Assembly: GCA_037127315.1 (NCBI GenBank)
Contig: JBBBDQ010001028.1
Coordinates: forward strand, 2,046,001-2,110,000
Direction of reading: 5' to 3'
Source of the DNA: Ascarosepion bandense
Lineage: Eukaryota > Mollusca > Cephalopoda > Sepiida > Sepiidae
DNA length: 64,000 bases
The notes beneath the pieces were generated by a model that made no database searches, had not been told where the DNA came from, and saw only the letters and a list, made by a program, of their open reading frames with translations. Each line of letters opens with the position of its first letter. The stretch's first letter is position 1. Below are positions 43,118-54,360 of the stretch, piece after piece. The translations under genes and the position numbers were made by a program.

Positions 43118-43679
43118 AATTTTTGCATGACTAGGTGGCGTAAGGTTTCATAAATAATGTTCTCTTAATTTCCCTTAGGAAACGACAAGCATAAGCCGGC
43201 AAAATGAGAAGAAAGCCTAGATTTCAGCTCCAAATACGAACTGTCATGGCGGACCCAACAAAATGTGTTCACTTGCCAGTTCCTTTTACAAGAAAAAAAG
43301 AAACAGCAACAAACTTTTTTCCTTATGAAAACACTTGCCGAATTATCAGCCTCTATTTTTTAGCTTTGATAATTTTTTCTACCATCATTTTCTAAATATA
43401 AAACTTTTCTTTTATTAGGATTTCTCTTTTTAGTATTCTCACCGAGGAAAATATTATTTCGTTATAATGACATGATGAAATTTCTTCTAATTCCGTTTTA
43501 ATTCCGTTCTGTTCATTGTGAGTTGTTTGTTAATCTAATTCGCTGAAAGCTTAATCATCGCCTGTTCAACGACAGCAGAATATTAATAATGCAAATGCAA
43601 ATATTCAATTTAACTGGATCGATGAATTTGCAGAGAAATGTAAGGACGCCATATTGGTTCTGAATTTAATCCCGCCCTC
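42720..43679. other. Unassigned stretch with (TA)n at 43071-43110
   Basis: No gene recognised. A 63-residue frame at 43204-43395 has a possible splice-acceptor-like ttcccttag just upstream (about 43172-43180) but no other support. Confidence 0.35.
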
Positions 43680-44060
43680 TTTTCTTTCTTTCTTCTTTAT
43701 TACTTCTCACCTTCTTTCTCTTGATGTATGCATTTTTTTCCTAATTTTTTTCTTTCTTTTCAATGCTTCCTTCCTTCTTTCTCTTTATGTATACATATTT
43801 TTCCTATCTTGATTTTTTATGGCTGCTTTCCTTCTTGATCTTGATGTATACGTTCTCGTCCTCTTCGTTATTTCTTTTTATATCCTCTTTCTCTTAGTAC
43901 ATTTTCGTCCTCTTTTCATTCTTTCTTTTTATTGTTTGTTTCCTTCTTCCTCTTAATGAATATTTTCTCTTCTTCTTTTCCTTCCGTAGGTGTATACATT
44001 TTTCCTTTTTTCCTTCTTTTTTATTGGTTCTTTCGCTTAATTCATACATATTCTTCAGTT
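43680..44060. repeat. Degenerate pyrimidine-rich minisatellite
   Basis: About six diverged units of roughly 55-60 bp, each combining a cttctttctctt block with tgatgtatacat and ttttcct. Strong T/C asymmetry makes long Phe/Leu/Ser frames that are not genes. Confidence 0.6.
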
Positions 44061-44879
44061 TTATTTCGGTCATTACATGTTCTTTGTTCTTTACTATTAC
44101 TTAATCTCATTCTTTCAATTTTGTATAAATTCCTTCTTTTCTTTTCTCTGATATTTGATTTTATTTTTTATCATTTCCTCACATATTCTTTCTTTCTTTC
44201 TTTTCATTGTTATTTATTTTCTTGTCACATTTTGCTTCATTTAATTCATTAATTCTTTCGTTCTTTAACATTTTATGCCTTTCTTTCTGTGTCTATGGTT
44301 TTAAATATTCTACAAAATGTTCTTACATCAATATACTTTTCGTGCAATGTATAAATTACAAAGAAACATTTTATTTTCTTTGAAACATTACTTTTTTGCT
44401 TCTTGCGATATCGATCATCTTAACAGTTTTTCATCTCATCAAAGTGTTTGTTTTAAATGCCATAACATTTCGAAACGAATCTGAAAAAAGGTAATTTTTA
44501 TTGTCAGTTATTTTGTATTGGTAAAATACAAATGAAAACTAATAAATAGTTTGTTAAATGAAGACGAAATTCTGGGAGGTTGATTTATAAGTTTGTGTCC
44601 TTTAAAATTTATTTTCTTTTTTTTAAAGTGTTTCTGATTATTTTTGATTAACTGAGTTAAATCTCTTTAGACATTCACACAATATTTTCTCTCTTTTTCT
44701 TTGACAAAATACACTAAATACTAACATACTTGAAATAATTTTACAATGAAAATAACACAGTCAAAAGTTTGAAACTTAAAGAAGATATAGTTTGTGAAAC
44801 CATTTAGTAATGATGCATTTAATTTATTTCAGTTAGGATATGCTTTGTTGCTTTCATGGAGTTTAATCGCCATCATTTT
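44061..44879. other. Unassigned T-rich stretch
   Basis: Nothing recognised; composition drifts from pyrimidine-rich to ordinary AT-rich. Confidence 0.4.
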
Positions 44880-45100
44880 CTCCGAATTTCAGATGTAAGA
44901 AGAGCATTCCATTCAGCTTACTTTTTCTTAAGAACGTCTACTTGTGTAAAACAGGCTCCCGCGTGACGTGATTGCTTCTTTGCACAATGCAATCTTAACC
45001 CCTTCAACTCATTATATATACTCTCCCTCATTATATATAATCTCATTATATATAATCTCCCTCATTATATATAATCCTCATAATCTTCACTTCCTACTAC
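44880..45100 (+). pseudogene. LINE C-terminal scrap
   Basis: The reading FSLRTST, then with small shifts NRLPRDVIASLHNAIL, recalls the end of Jockey/CR1-type ORFs (RxxxxWNxLPxxVxxAxSxxxF). A short tandem of ctcattatatataat units follows at 45010-45075. Confidence 0.45.
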
Positions 45101-45304
45101 GTTCTCGTTCATTCATATCACAGATCCTCATTCGTCATAACAATTTTAATAGTAACCCTTTATATTTAGTAACTCCTGATGCTTCTATTAAAGTTAATAT
45201 CAACTACTGTGTTTATTATTTTATTTGAAATGTATCAGAAGAATTTGACAAGCCCAATAAAGATGACTAGCTTTTAGTTTTAGAAACGACCACAGAAACG
45301 TAAC

Positions 45305-45576
45305 GGTTGGCCAGCGAACGCAAGCCGCATAACTCGACTATATTCTGTAAAAAATGGTTTAATTTCTATTTGTCTTCAGAAATTTAATTAAATCAACTTT
45401 TCAGCGTTAGCTGCTTGTGGTAAGTCAACCTGGATTCAGTCCATTTTTCAGTCTGTTTTTCTGTAATTTTTGGAAATTATTATTATTTTTTTTTTCGTTT
45501 TTTGTTTGTCTTTGATTTTTTTTTTGTCACTTAGTTTGTGTAAATTATTTTGCAATTCAAGGTTATTTTTGACTTA
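45305..45576 (+). repeat. Direct repeat, first copy
   Basis: About 272 bp from ggttggccagcgaac to tttttgactta, repeated at 45666-45925 with few changes. The copies are separated by 89 bp of different sequence. Confidence 0.92.
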
Positions 45577-45665
45577 AGATAAATAGTATCACGGTTCAAT
45601 TATTTCCATTAGTTTTGTCTTGTAGAATATTTAAATTTCTGTCTTCGAGACATTGAATTCATAAA

Positions 45666-45925
45666 GGTTGGCCAGCGAACACAAGCCGCATAACTCGACT
45701 ATATTCTGTAAAAAATAGTTTAATTTCTATTTGTCTTCAGAAATTTAATTAAATCAACTTTTCAGTGTTAGCTGCTTGTGGTAAGTCAACCTGGATTCAG
45801 TCCATTTTTCAGTCTGTTTTTCTGTAATTTTTGGAAATTATTATTACTATTATTTTTTTTTTTCGTTTTTTTTTGTCACTTAGTTTGTGTAAATTATTTT
45901 GCAATTCAAGGTTATTTTTGACTTA
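45666..45925 (+). repeat. Direct repeat, second copy, abutting the LINE
   Basis: Second copy of 45305-45576, with indels mainly in a T-rich run. It ends where the 5' region of the LINE seems to begin. Both copies contain a gcttgtggtaagtc segment like a strong splice donor. Confidence 0.9.
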
Positions 45926-46462
45926 TACAAAGTTAAAACTTTGTAAACCTCAGTCACTTTTTTTTCTTTTTCTTCCTTGTTTTTTTTTTAATTGGAGTAG
46001 ATAGTTCTTACTATCGCCCGGTCTCACACTCTACCCCCTTCTTTTGAATGAGTTTAGAGGTAATCGCCTTGTTTCTTGTTTAGGAAGGGGTTCCCGGTTT
46101 CCCCACTTCTCCGGTTTTAGTGTTAGTTCAGCTGGAAGCTCTTTGCAGTTACGGAGTATGGTGGCAACGTCTTTACATTCTGAGGGTACCGGGTTGGCAG
46201 TTTCCTGGTTGCTGCTTCTGACTGGTAGTTAGGAGCCCGAACTCTTGCGTAGCGTCTTGAGAGGCTGCTCTGAACAACAGTTGAATAATACCGGGGTACT
46301 TGTAGTGCCATATCGCGCATGGACGGGTGTCCCTGCATGAACGTTCGGTGGGCAACCCCGAGGCCACATTATGTTGTAGGCCGCGCCAGTCTCCATCCTT
46401 CACAAGTTGCAAATGATTGACCGACTGATTCTATTCTAAGACCTCTCCTTAACTGAATCACT
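45926..46462 (+). promoter_or_regulatory. LINE 5' untranslated region
   Basis: GC-richer than its surroundings, without a convincing ORF. By analogy with other LINEs it should hold the internal promoter, but no specific box can be pointed to. The start codon context is tcactATGG. Confidence 0.45.
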
Positions 46463-48655
46463 ATGGAAAAAATCAAACATAATAGCAAAACTAAACCAGC
46501 TCATTTGAAAACGCCCAAACCTGTCTGCATGTCTTTCACTAACATCCGCGGCATCCGCACCAACTTCCTCAGCGTATATTCATTCCTCCATAATAACTCA
46601 CCTGATATATTAGCCCTATGTGAAACTAATCTTAACCCTTCTATCCCCTCATCTGAGTTCTACGTTCCTGGCTACCTTCCCCTCTTCAGGAAGGACTCCA
46701 ATGTTCATATGCATGGGCTTGGTGTCTATGTCAGTGAACACCTTCCCTTATCTAGGTTGTCATCTTTTGAATCCCCAGATCATTCTTTCATGTGCTTCCA
46801 CCTCTCACTTCTCAGCTCGATTAGCTATCTCTTCTTTCTCTACCGCTCTCCTTCCTCCCCTGACTGTTCGTTACTTGACATCATTTCTGACAATATCGAC
46901 AAAGCCATTTCTTCCCATCCCTCTGCCCATGTATTCGTGTTTGGAGACTTTAACGCCCACCACACCAAGTGGCTGAAGAACGCTGTCACCGACCCTGCTG
47001 GTGTCCACGCCATGGACTTTTCAATCACCCAATCCCTTACGCAAGTAGTGGACTTCCCCACGCGTTTCTCCGACAACCCTAACGGAAGGGACTCACTTCT
47101 AGACCTCTGCTTCACTTCCATCCCAGACTCTTGCACTACCAGACAACTCTGCCCCCTTGGAAACTCTGACCACACTGTAGTGTCCGTCAATATTTCACTC
47201 CACTCCCGCCCGACCCATGAAACACAGACAAGTAGAATATCCTACTGCTATCAAAGAGCAGACTGGGATTCGTTCCGAGACTTCCTCTGTGACATCCCTT
47301 GGAACAACGTTTTTAGTCTTCCCATCGAAGAATGTGCATCCGAGGTCTCCTCCTGGGTTAAGGCTGGCATCGATGCCTTCATCCCTGCTAGGAAATTCCA
47401 GCTTAAATCTCATTCGTCTCCATGGTTCTCACCCGCTTGCTCGGCTGCCATTGCCCACCGGAATCATTTCTTCCGACTCTATCGTAACTACGCGTCGGAC
47501 CAAAACAGGCGCCTTTTCACTTCAGCTCGTAATAAGTGTAAAAGGATACTTAACGAAGCTAAGATGTTGTTTGCTGCCAAAATGAAGCAACGCATAGCAT
47601 GCTCTAAATTCGGCGCTAAAGACTACTGGCGAATCTGTAAAAGAGTACTTAACAAGAGCAAGTCCACAATACCCCCGCTAATCAATAAATTTGAGGTCCT
47701 CACCTCCCCAGCAGATAAGACTGAATGCTTTGCCCGCAGATTCTCGAACAATTCGAGTCTGGATTCATCTGGAGTTTTTACACCCGACTTCTCACCTAGA
47801 ACCGAGGCACAACTGAATGATGTCCACATTACACCTTCGCTTGTCTCTAAGATAATCTTAAAACTTGACCCTCACAAAGCGAGCGGTGGTGACGGAATCC
47901 CAACCATAGTCTTAAAGAAATGTGCCCCTGAACTCTCCTCTGTCCTTTCTAAGCTCTACAACCTCTGCCTATCTGCTTCCTGCTTTCCTGCCTGTTGGAA
48001 ATCTTCTTCTGTAGTTCCTATATTTAAAAACACTAGAGAACCCTCTGACCCTTCAAATTACCGCCCTATCAGCCTTCTTCCGATCTTTGGCAAAGTGTTC
48101 GAAGCCATTATCAACGCCGAGGTGGTTCAGCATCTCACAGCACACAGGCTCCTCTCGGACAAGCAATATGGTTTCCGCTTCACCAGGTCTACTGCTGATA
48201 TGCTAACGACCATCACCGAGTACATATACCAGGCACTCGACAGGAATGGCGAGGCCCGAACCGTTGCATTGGATATATCTAAAGCGTTCGACAGAGTTTG
48301 GCATGCTGGCCTTCTATGTAAACTGCGGAGCTATAGTATAACTGGACATTTGTTCGAACTAATCCAGTCATTCCTCTCTAACCGCACAATGAAGGTGATA
48401 TTAAACGGACATGCCTCCCAGAACTACCATACAAACGCAGGTGTCCCCCAAGGCTCCATCTTAGGTCCTACACTCTTCCTGATATACATTAATGATCTCC
48501 CTGATTCCATAAGAGCCCAAATAGGTTTGTACGCCGATGACACCACAGTTTACTCTCGCCTCCTACAAAAATCTGGTGTAGGCGTCAAAGCTAACCTCGC
48601 AGCCGAGATTGAAAATACCTCCAATCCATATTGGACTGGGGTAAGAAATGGCTAG
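46463..48655 (+). CDS. LINE endonuclease-reverse transcriptase, frameshifted at its end
   Basis: 730 residues from ATG 46463. Residues about 20-245 are an APE endonuclease: SFTNIRGIRTNF, ALCETNL (metal-binding Glu), VFGDFNAHHTKW, and GNSDHTVVSV (catalytic SDH). Residues about 455-700 are the RT: LDPHKASGGDGIP, NYRPISLLPIFGKVFE, QYGFRFTRSTADML, VALDISKAFDRVWHAGLL (first catalytic Asp), AGVPQGSILGPTLFLIYIN, and GLYADDTTVY with the intact YADD at residues 690-693. The enzyme would nick target DNA and copy its RNA there. The frame leaves the true reading near residue 717, apparently by loss of one base in gaaaatacctcc, giving an early stop. Intact catalytic boxes indicate a young copy. Confidence 0.93.
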   Translation: MEKIKHNSKTKPAHLKTPKPVCMSFTNIRGIRTNFLSVYSFLHNNSPDILALCETNLNPSIPSSEFYVPGYLPLFRKDSNVHMHGLGVYVSEHLPLSRLSSFESPDHSFMCFHLSLLSSISYLFFLYRSPSSPDCSLLDIISDNIDKAISSHPSAHVFVFGDFNAHHTKWLKNAVTDPAGVHAMDFSITQSLTQVVDFPTRFSDNPNGRDSLLDLCFTSIPDSCTTRQLCPLGNSDHTVVSVNISLHSRPTHETQTSRISYCYQRADWDSFRDFLCDIPWNNVFSLPIEECASEVSSWVKAGIDAFIPARKFQLKSHSSPWFSPACSAAIAHRNHFFRLYRNYASDQNRRLFTSARNKCKRILNEAKMLFAAKMKQRIACSKFGAKDYWRICKRVLNKSKSTIPPLINKFEVLTSPADKTECFARRFSNNSSLDSSGVFTPDFSPRTEAQLNDVHITPSLVSKIILKLDPHKASGGDGIPTIVLKKCAPELSSVLSKLYNLCLSASCFPACWKSSSVVPIFKNTREPSDPSNYRPISLLPIFGKVFEAIINAEVVQHLTAHRLLSDKQYGFRFTRSTADMLTTITEYIYQALDRNGEARTVALDISKAFDRVWHAGLLCKLRSYSITGHLFELIQSFLSNRTMKVILNGHASQNYHTNAGVPQGSILGPTLFLIYINDLPDSIRAQIGLYADDTTVYSRLLQKSGVGVKANLAAEIENTSNPYWTGVRNG

Positions 48656-49351
48656 TAGATTTTAATGCTTCTAAAACGAAGCTACTCTCAATTAACCATC
48701 ATCGACAATCTCACCTACCTCCCATTAGCATGGAACGGGCTTACCTCCCAGAGAGTAAAACACTACGCCTCCTTGGTCTCACACTTTCAGCGGACCTGAA
48801 ATGGAATGACTATATCGAATCCATTGCTAAATCTGCTGCTATGAAAGTCGGTTCTTTGTGTAGGGCCCGGAAGTTTTTTTCCGTCTAAATCTATCCTGCA
48901 CATATATAAATCTACCATCCGCCCGTGCATTGAATACTGCTGCCACATCTGGTCGGGTGCCCCTGCTATTCTCCTCGGGCTTCTCGATAAGGTTCAGAGG
49001 AGGGTCCGTAATGTGATAGGTACCGACTTGGCAGACCGCCTGCAGTCTCTCTCCCACCGGCGCGACGTGGCTTCCCTGTGTCTCTTCTATAAATACTTTC
49101 ATGGCTTCTGCTCCGATGAACTTAGATCACTGTTGCCCCCTAAATACGAATTTGAACGAGATACTAGATTAGCAACTAGATCCCACCCTTTTACAGTGAA
49201 ACCGATAAAATGCAACCGTAACTTCTACTCCAACAGTTTCTTTCCTCGCACTTCCCGACTGTGGAATTCTCTTCCACACTATTGCTTCCCCGACGGCTAC
49301 AATCTCCAGGAGTTTAAATGTAAGGTCAATAGACACCTCCTAACACACTAA
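48618..49351 (+). pseudogene. LINE ORF C-terminal extension, out of frame
   Basis: After the first shift the ORF continues in another frame: DWGKKWLVDFNASKTKLL, SKTLRLLGLTLSADLKWNDY, then AAMKVGSLCRARKFF. A second shift at seven T's (48874-48880; one T too many) moves it again. It then reads STIRPCIEYCCHIWSG, LADRLQSLSHRRDVASLCLF, DTRLATRSHPFTVKPIKC, and ends FKCKVNRHLLTH, stop at 49351. The 4030-4806 copy is in frame across the second site. It is the thumb and C-terminal part of the same protein. Confidence 0.9.
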
Positions 49352-49540
49352 CCTGCTCCTATTCTATCAAACACTCTTCCCATCTGCCCAACCCTCATCC
49401 TCGGTATCCTTACTCATCTGTCACCTTCCTCCTGACATTCCATATATCTAACCACTCCTTCTCTTTACCTTCCCATATGTAGCCCCATGCGCAATAGTGG
49501 CAGTGGAATGCCTTGCTTGGGGTGAGATGATTAAAAAAAA
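49352..49540 (+). other. LINE 3' untranslated region and tail
   Basis: Conserved gtggcagtggaatgccttgc and ttggggtgagatgatt, then A-rich. The same block is found inverted at 4038-4075, and a decayed version lies near 57340-57405. Confidence 0.88.
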
Positions 49541-49960
49541 ACAAAAGAAAAAATATTATATGTCATAAACTGTAAAAAAGAAAGAAAAGAAACAACTCAA
49601 CATTAGTAAAATGCATATATGTAGGAACAAATAAACTAAATACATTTTATTAAAAGCAACAACAATACGAACTGTTACGTGAAAACATGATACGTTAGAA
49701 ACGATGATACCGACATTGCTATTTTCTGGGTACAGTTATATTTATAAGTGCAAAATATTGTGTGTTATATCTCTATTAAAAAATAATAGACTGCTTTGAT
49801 GTTCTTAGTTAAGTATGAATGTTTTAGTAGACGCGATGTTTTTGTAAACAGTGTGAATTACGTCTACCGGCTTGAGCCTTAAAAAGAAAATGTTCTCTCC
49901 GAAAGGTTTCAAACCTGCATCCGCCTTTGTCTCATCCGGTGTGCTTTACTTGCACACATA

Positions 49961-50030
<70 letters not shown>

Positions 50031-50218
50031 TAGAAAGATAGATAAACAAATTGATAGAGACATATAGGAACATTTAGACAGTCTAAACTTTGGAATAAAT
50101 ACTGTGAGCCACAATATAGTACCGAAGCATGGAACTGACAGTCACCTTGCAGTATTGATTCTAATTTCCATATTGTCCATATCTGTCTCAGAACATCTTA
50201 CCTCTATCAATATATAAC

Positions 50219-50272
<54 letters not shown>

Positions 50273-51470
50273 AATGTATACACAATTACACACACTTACA
50301 CACACACATTTATATATATATGTTACTGACTTATAAGTAAATAAATAGTTGTTATGGCCATGTCGTGCTCACATAGCTAGCTTGTTTTGTTCCATACTGG
50401 GTTCATAGAAAATCTAATAATCAATTCTCCCAAATCATCTTTCTTCTGTTCATGTCTTTGAAGATTAATTCTAATCGGCAAATGAAAAGAAAAGAAAAGT
50501 TTGCTTTACGTTGGCAAACATATTCTCGAAGAAACAATAAATACGAAAGAAAACAGGGATACATGGAATCATTTACAGAATAAAAGCCATGAGAAAGACG
50601 AAGTGAAACAATCATTTTTTGAGGAACCAGCAGTTCTTCCTTTTTGAAAGCATCCAAAACTCGCAATCAGCATTAAAAGGAATATTCATAACAAAAATAT
50701 ATTACTACTGACCATGTGCTTCATGTTAAAACAACCATCAAATACATTCTGATTTTCCAGAATAAGGTGCTTATATATTTAGTTATGTGCAAACAGATAG
50801 TTATTGAAATACAGTATATTTAAGAAGTTGATACAAAGATTTATCTGAAAATATAAATCATTTTCTTTCAGTAGTTTTCGGAGTTTTTTAATGTTTTTTT
50901 TTTACTCATTACGATTTTGAAGGTTAAAATGTTTTTATCTTCCCCCATAAAATATAAATTGTCAAATTTATGCAACATGTCAACTGAAATATTAATTATA
51001 TATTGTTTTAAAATTCCACATAGACAAAAACAAAAACAGGTCTAAATTAGCAATTACTGATTTTATCAATAATTTCGGCATTTTAGCAGATTAACAATAT
51101 TTACTATCAATTGAGCATAATGAAAAATAAAGCTAGTCTTAAAGCCTTTGTTTGAGGTTAATGTTATTAGGTCAAAGTACTTATGTCAATACTTCATGTA
51201 AGCTATGAAAATCATGGAAAATTTGTGGACATCGTAAAAGTATCATAATATCTAACTAAATATAGGAAAGTTCCTTTTGAGTAAGCAATATATAATATCC
51301 ATTTTGAAGGGTCTTCACTAAGTAGTATTGAGGTAATCTTTGTCATTTCTCTTTGGACCAGGGATTAATCCCAGCCAGACATTACATTTTGCATGCACTA
51401 AGAGAATAACTTCTGCTATGCTATTTGCGGTTTGTCTATAATTATTTCATTTAAAGATGCGTAGTTGCTG
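49541..51470. other. Unassigned region with microsatellites
   Basis: (CA)n at 49973-50023, a short (GATA)n near 50025-50045, and (TA)n at 50221-50268. On the minus strand near 49890-49920 a gcaggtttgaaacctttc segment resembles a polymerase III B box, but no A box is convincing. Otherwise nothing recognised. Confidence 0.45.
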
Positions 51471-51474
51471 TAAT

Positions 51475-51640
51475 GTTTAGCAGTGAGAAATCGGCGGCAA
51501 GTCGAGTTCGAATTCCGGTTGAGTTCGTTACATTCACTTTTTCACAAATATAATTGGCAAAGGTATGAATTCCTTTCTTCTCAACCCACTGAGTATGGGT
51601 TAAAAATCAGGGCAGACTTTATTTTTAACTCTGAATTCAA
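51475..51640 (+). mobile_element. Possible tRNA-derived SINE (family B)
   Basis: gtcgagttcgaattccggttg (B-box-like) is followed by ttcactttttcac, ggcaaaggtatgaattc. The same order occurs at 55250-55400, so it is at least a two-copy dispersed repeat. The A box is unclear. Confidence 0.5.
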
Positions 51641-52735
51641 AGCCGTATGTATCCCAGCCAAAGCGCATAAGATTATATTCACTTCGGTACAGGATGGTGA
51701 GCTATGGTTTTAACTGAAGTCGATGAGAAAGGAAGTAGGTAGGGATTCTATTTACACTATTTCTATATAATGAAACCCTATTATATATTCTGTACTTGGC
51801 AGAGACAGAGAATGATTTTTTGTTTATGAAATCGTCAAAATCCTTTTTTTTAACTTGACGTAAATATTGTAGGTTTTTTCGAATTCATATCTCTTCACTA
51901 ATAAATTTGCTCATAGTTACCTACGATATAAGTAATAATTCTTATATTCCTTCAAATCATTCATTTTATTGTCGCAAATAACATACTGTTCAAATATCCA
52001 TGAATAATTCTAACAGCGCGACATAAGATTATCAATCATTAAATGAAGACAGACTGAAGATAACATTTGAATACAAGTGTCGATCGTTTTTTTTTGTCAC
52101 AAACAGTATTGTGTTACTTTTTCTTCAACCACTAAAGTGAAGAATGTGAGAATTCGTTTGTCGTCGGCTTTATCTCGTATCGAATAATTTAATTCTGCTT
52201 TGCTGATCACTTCCTTTATGATGATGGCGATGACGATGACAATTCACTGCCAACATGTAGTTTCAGGACTAGAAGCTTCCAGTTCCATCAAAACCTGCTC
52301 CTGTCATCCGTTCCTTATTGCCGTTTGGTTTTGCAAGAGTTGGTTGAAGGTGAAAGAAAATCAGAATGAAAGAAAGTGCCAATGCGCAGCTCTCTTCATC
52401 CGTTGGCTCAACCGTTAGATTTGTTGTGATCATCGTCTGTTTGTTCCACCATTGGGGTCTTTGGGGTTGGTCGTGCTTAGTTTGGGTCCTTGTTTTCGAC
52501 CTTGCAGCCAGTTGTTTGGAGCTCCCAATGCGATCTTCATTAGAGTCATTGGACCATACATGTTCTTCCGCCACGGCAAGGAGTTGCCATCAGAGGTACG
52601 CACATAAAAAAACATACACGCATAAACACATATATATTTTACACTAGGCGTCATAGTAAACAGTTCGTCATCAAATCTAACTCATTATTATTATTACTTT
52701 AGAAAATAAACATAATTAGTATAAAATTATCATCA
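51641..52735. other. Unassigned stretch left of a LINE relic
   Basis: No motif recognised. A relatively GC-rich segment at 52200-52600 lies just upstream of the LINE endonuclease and may be its 5' untranslated region. Confidence 0.4.
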
Positions 52736-52740
52736 AGTAT

Positions 52741-54360
52741 ATGAGGTTTTCTGGAGATGAGAATAAGTACCAACATCAAGAGACATTTATTGAAAGGAAA
52801 GAAATTACAGACAGTGTCATCAGTCCTACGTCCAGCAGACTTACTTCCATCCGTGTATTAGCAAGACCATACAATGTGACTATAATCCAGAACTATAATC
52901 CAACGTTAGAGCACGATGACGAAGAAATTGAAGAATTCTACGAATTAGTAGAATTTACCTTGAGAAATGTCCCCCAGAAAGAAATCACCATCATATAAAG
53001 AGATTGGAATGTCAAAGTAGTGCCAGCTACTTACACAAACTGGTCAGGAAAAGTTGGAAGATTTGACATTGGGGAGACGAATGACAGAATTCTCAGATTA
53101 GTCGAATTTTCCAGTAGTCACCCGGGCTAACACTCTACACTCTCATAAGCTGTCTCGAACAAAAACCTTGCATCTAATAGGAAGATTCGTAACCAGATCG
53201 ATTTTATTCTTTTTCTGTAAAGCTATAAATCCAGCATTAAGAAGACGTTAACAAGGAAAACACAAAGACATTTCATGGCGCAGACATTGGCAACTATCAT
53301 GATTTTATGATGACGTCTTTTAAATTAAGGCTGAAAATCAAGCGCTGTTCAAAGGATTCCAGCATCCGCTTCAACGTTGAGAAATTAAAACACTCTGATG
53401 TTATTCAACTGTTTCAGACCAAAGTTGGCAATAAGTTCGCAGTCCTGAACCTAAATAACAGTGATGTAGACACTTGATCACAGTTACTCATAACAGCTGA
53501 GGTTGTTTTGTGTAAACATCGAAGGAAAATTCAACCGTGTGTCTCGAACGCAATCTTAGATTTGTGGGATAAGAGGATAGAACTGAGAAGAAATAATCCA
53601 AGTGGTGAGGTCTATGCATACTAACAGGAAGTGCACAGTGACGTGAGAAGAAAAATGCGAGCAGCTAAAGAGGGATGAGTAAAAGTAAGTGCAAAACCAT
53701 TTAGAAAAAATATGTTTACTGGCACTAACAAACAGGCCTATACTATTCTCAAATACCTCACTAAGACCAGCCAACAGAGAGCAACGATCGTAGAAAATGA
53801 GAATGGTAAACTGTTGACGGACAGTGAGTAGGTTCTCCGTAGACAGACGCAATATTGTGATGGTTTATAAAAATTACCAATTTCATCCAGATGTCCCCAT
53901 ATGACAAAATAACCAGTAACCCACAGAAGAAGATTAGACCAGTCCGTCAGTACTGAAAGAAGAGGTTGAGTTGGCAGTAAAGAGCTTGAAATCTGGAAAG
54001 CCACCCGGATTAGATAATATTCCCTCTGAGCTGATAAAAAATGGAGGTAAAGAAACAATCAAAACCATAAGAACACTATACTAGAAGATCTGGGAATAAA
54101 AAAGTGGCCTAACGTGCGGACTCAGTCATTAGTAATACCTCTTTGAAATAAAGAAAGCTTCAAGCAGTGTCGAAATTATAAGACAATAAGCTTGATCAGT
54201 CATCTTAGTAAAGTCCTGCTTCGTATTATTTTGAATAGTTTCAAATCCAAGGCTGAAGAATTTCTATCAGAGGAACAAGGTTTTAGAACCGGACAAAACC
54301 TTCGAAATTTTTTGAGGTTGGAAAAACAAAACGCGAATCTTGCTTTTAATATTTAGTTAT
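52741..54360 (+). mobile_element. LINE relic: APE endonuclease and start of RT
   Basis: An 85-residue frame (52741-52998) reads TSIRVLARPYNVTIIQNYNP, then EEIEEFYELVEF and PQKEITII, in the middle of an APE endonuclease. It continues with DWNVKVVPATYTNWSG (normally GDWNAKVG), VGRFDIGETNDRILRLVEF and RNQIDFILFL. The linker follows (RFNVEKLKHSDVIQLF-type; QRATIVENENGKLLTDS), then the RT start: EVELAVKSLKSGKPPGLDNI, PSELIKNGG, and SEEQGFRTGQNL near 54280. Similarity ends before the catalytic palm. Stops are frequent. The right end is truncated, so this is unlike a normal 5'-truncated LINE copy. Confidence 0.85.

Larger units (their letters stand above)
45926..49540 (+). mobile_element. Jockey/CR1-like LINE, nearly complete
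   Basis: A GC-richer 5' region (45926-46462) is followed by one ORF encoding an APE endonuclease and RT, a C-terminal extension, a 3' untranslated region, and an A-rich end after GATT (about 49530). Two single-base frameshifts (about 48615 and the T-run at 48874-48880) are the only breaks I see. It is the best-preserved gene in the window. Related partial copies lie at 4030-4806 (minus) and 56815-57415 (plus). No separate ORF1 was found, nor a clear target-site duplication. Confidence 0.92.

Noticed and set aside
43172..43395. Splice-acceptor-like ttcccttag followed by a 63-residue frame as a host exon
   Set aside because: Signal is weak, and the frame has no motif or downstream donor.
43932..44252. 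106-residue hydrophobic Phe/Leu frame, membrane-protein-like
   Set aside because: Arises from T/C-rich low-complexity sequence; no start context or homology.
46840..47190. 116-residue minus-strand frame
   Set aside because: Shadow of the LINE endonuclease frame on the opposite strand.
47217..47585. 122-residue plus-strand frame in another phase
   Set aside because: Shadow of the same LINE ORF.
49885..49925. B-box-like gcaggtttgaaacctttc as another tRNA-derived SINE
   Set aside because: No convincing A box upstream and no second copy in the window.
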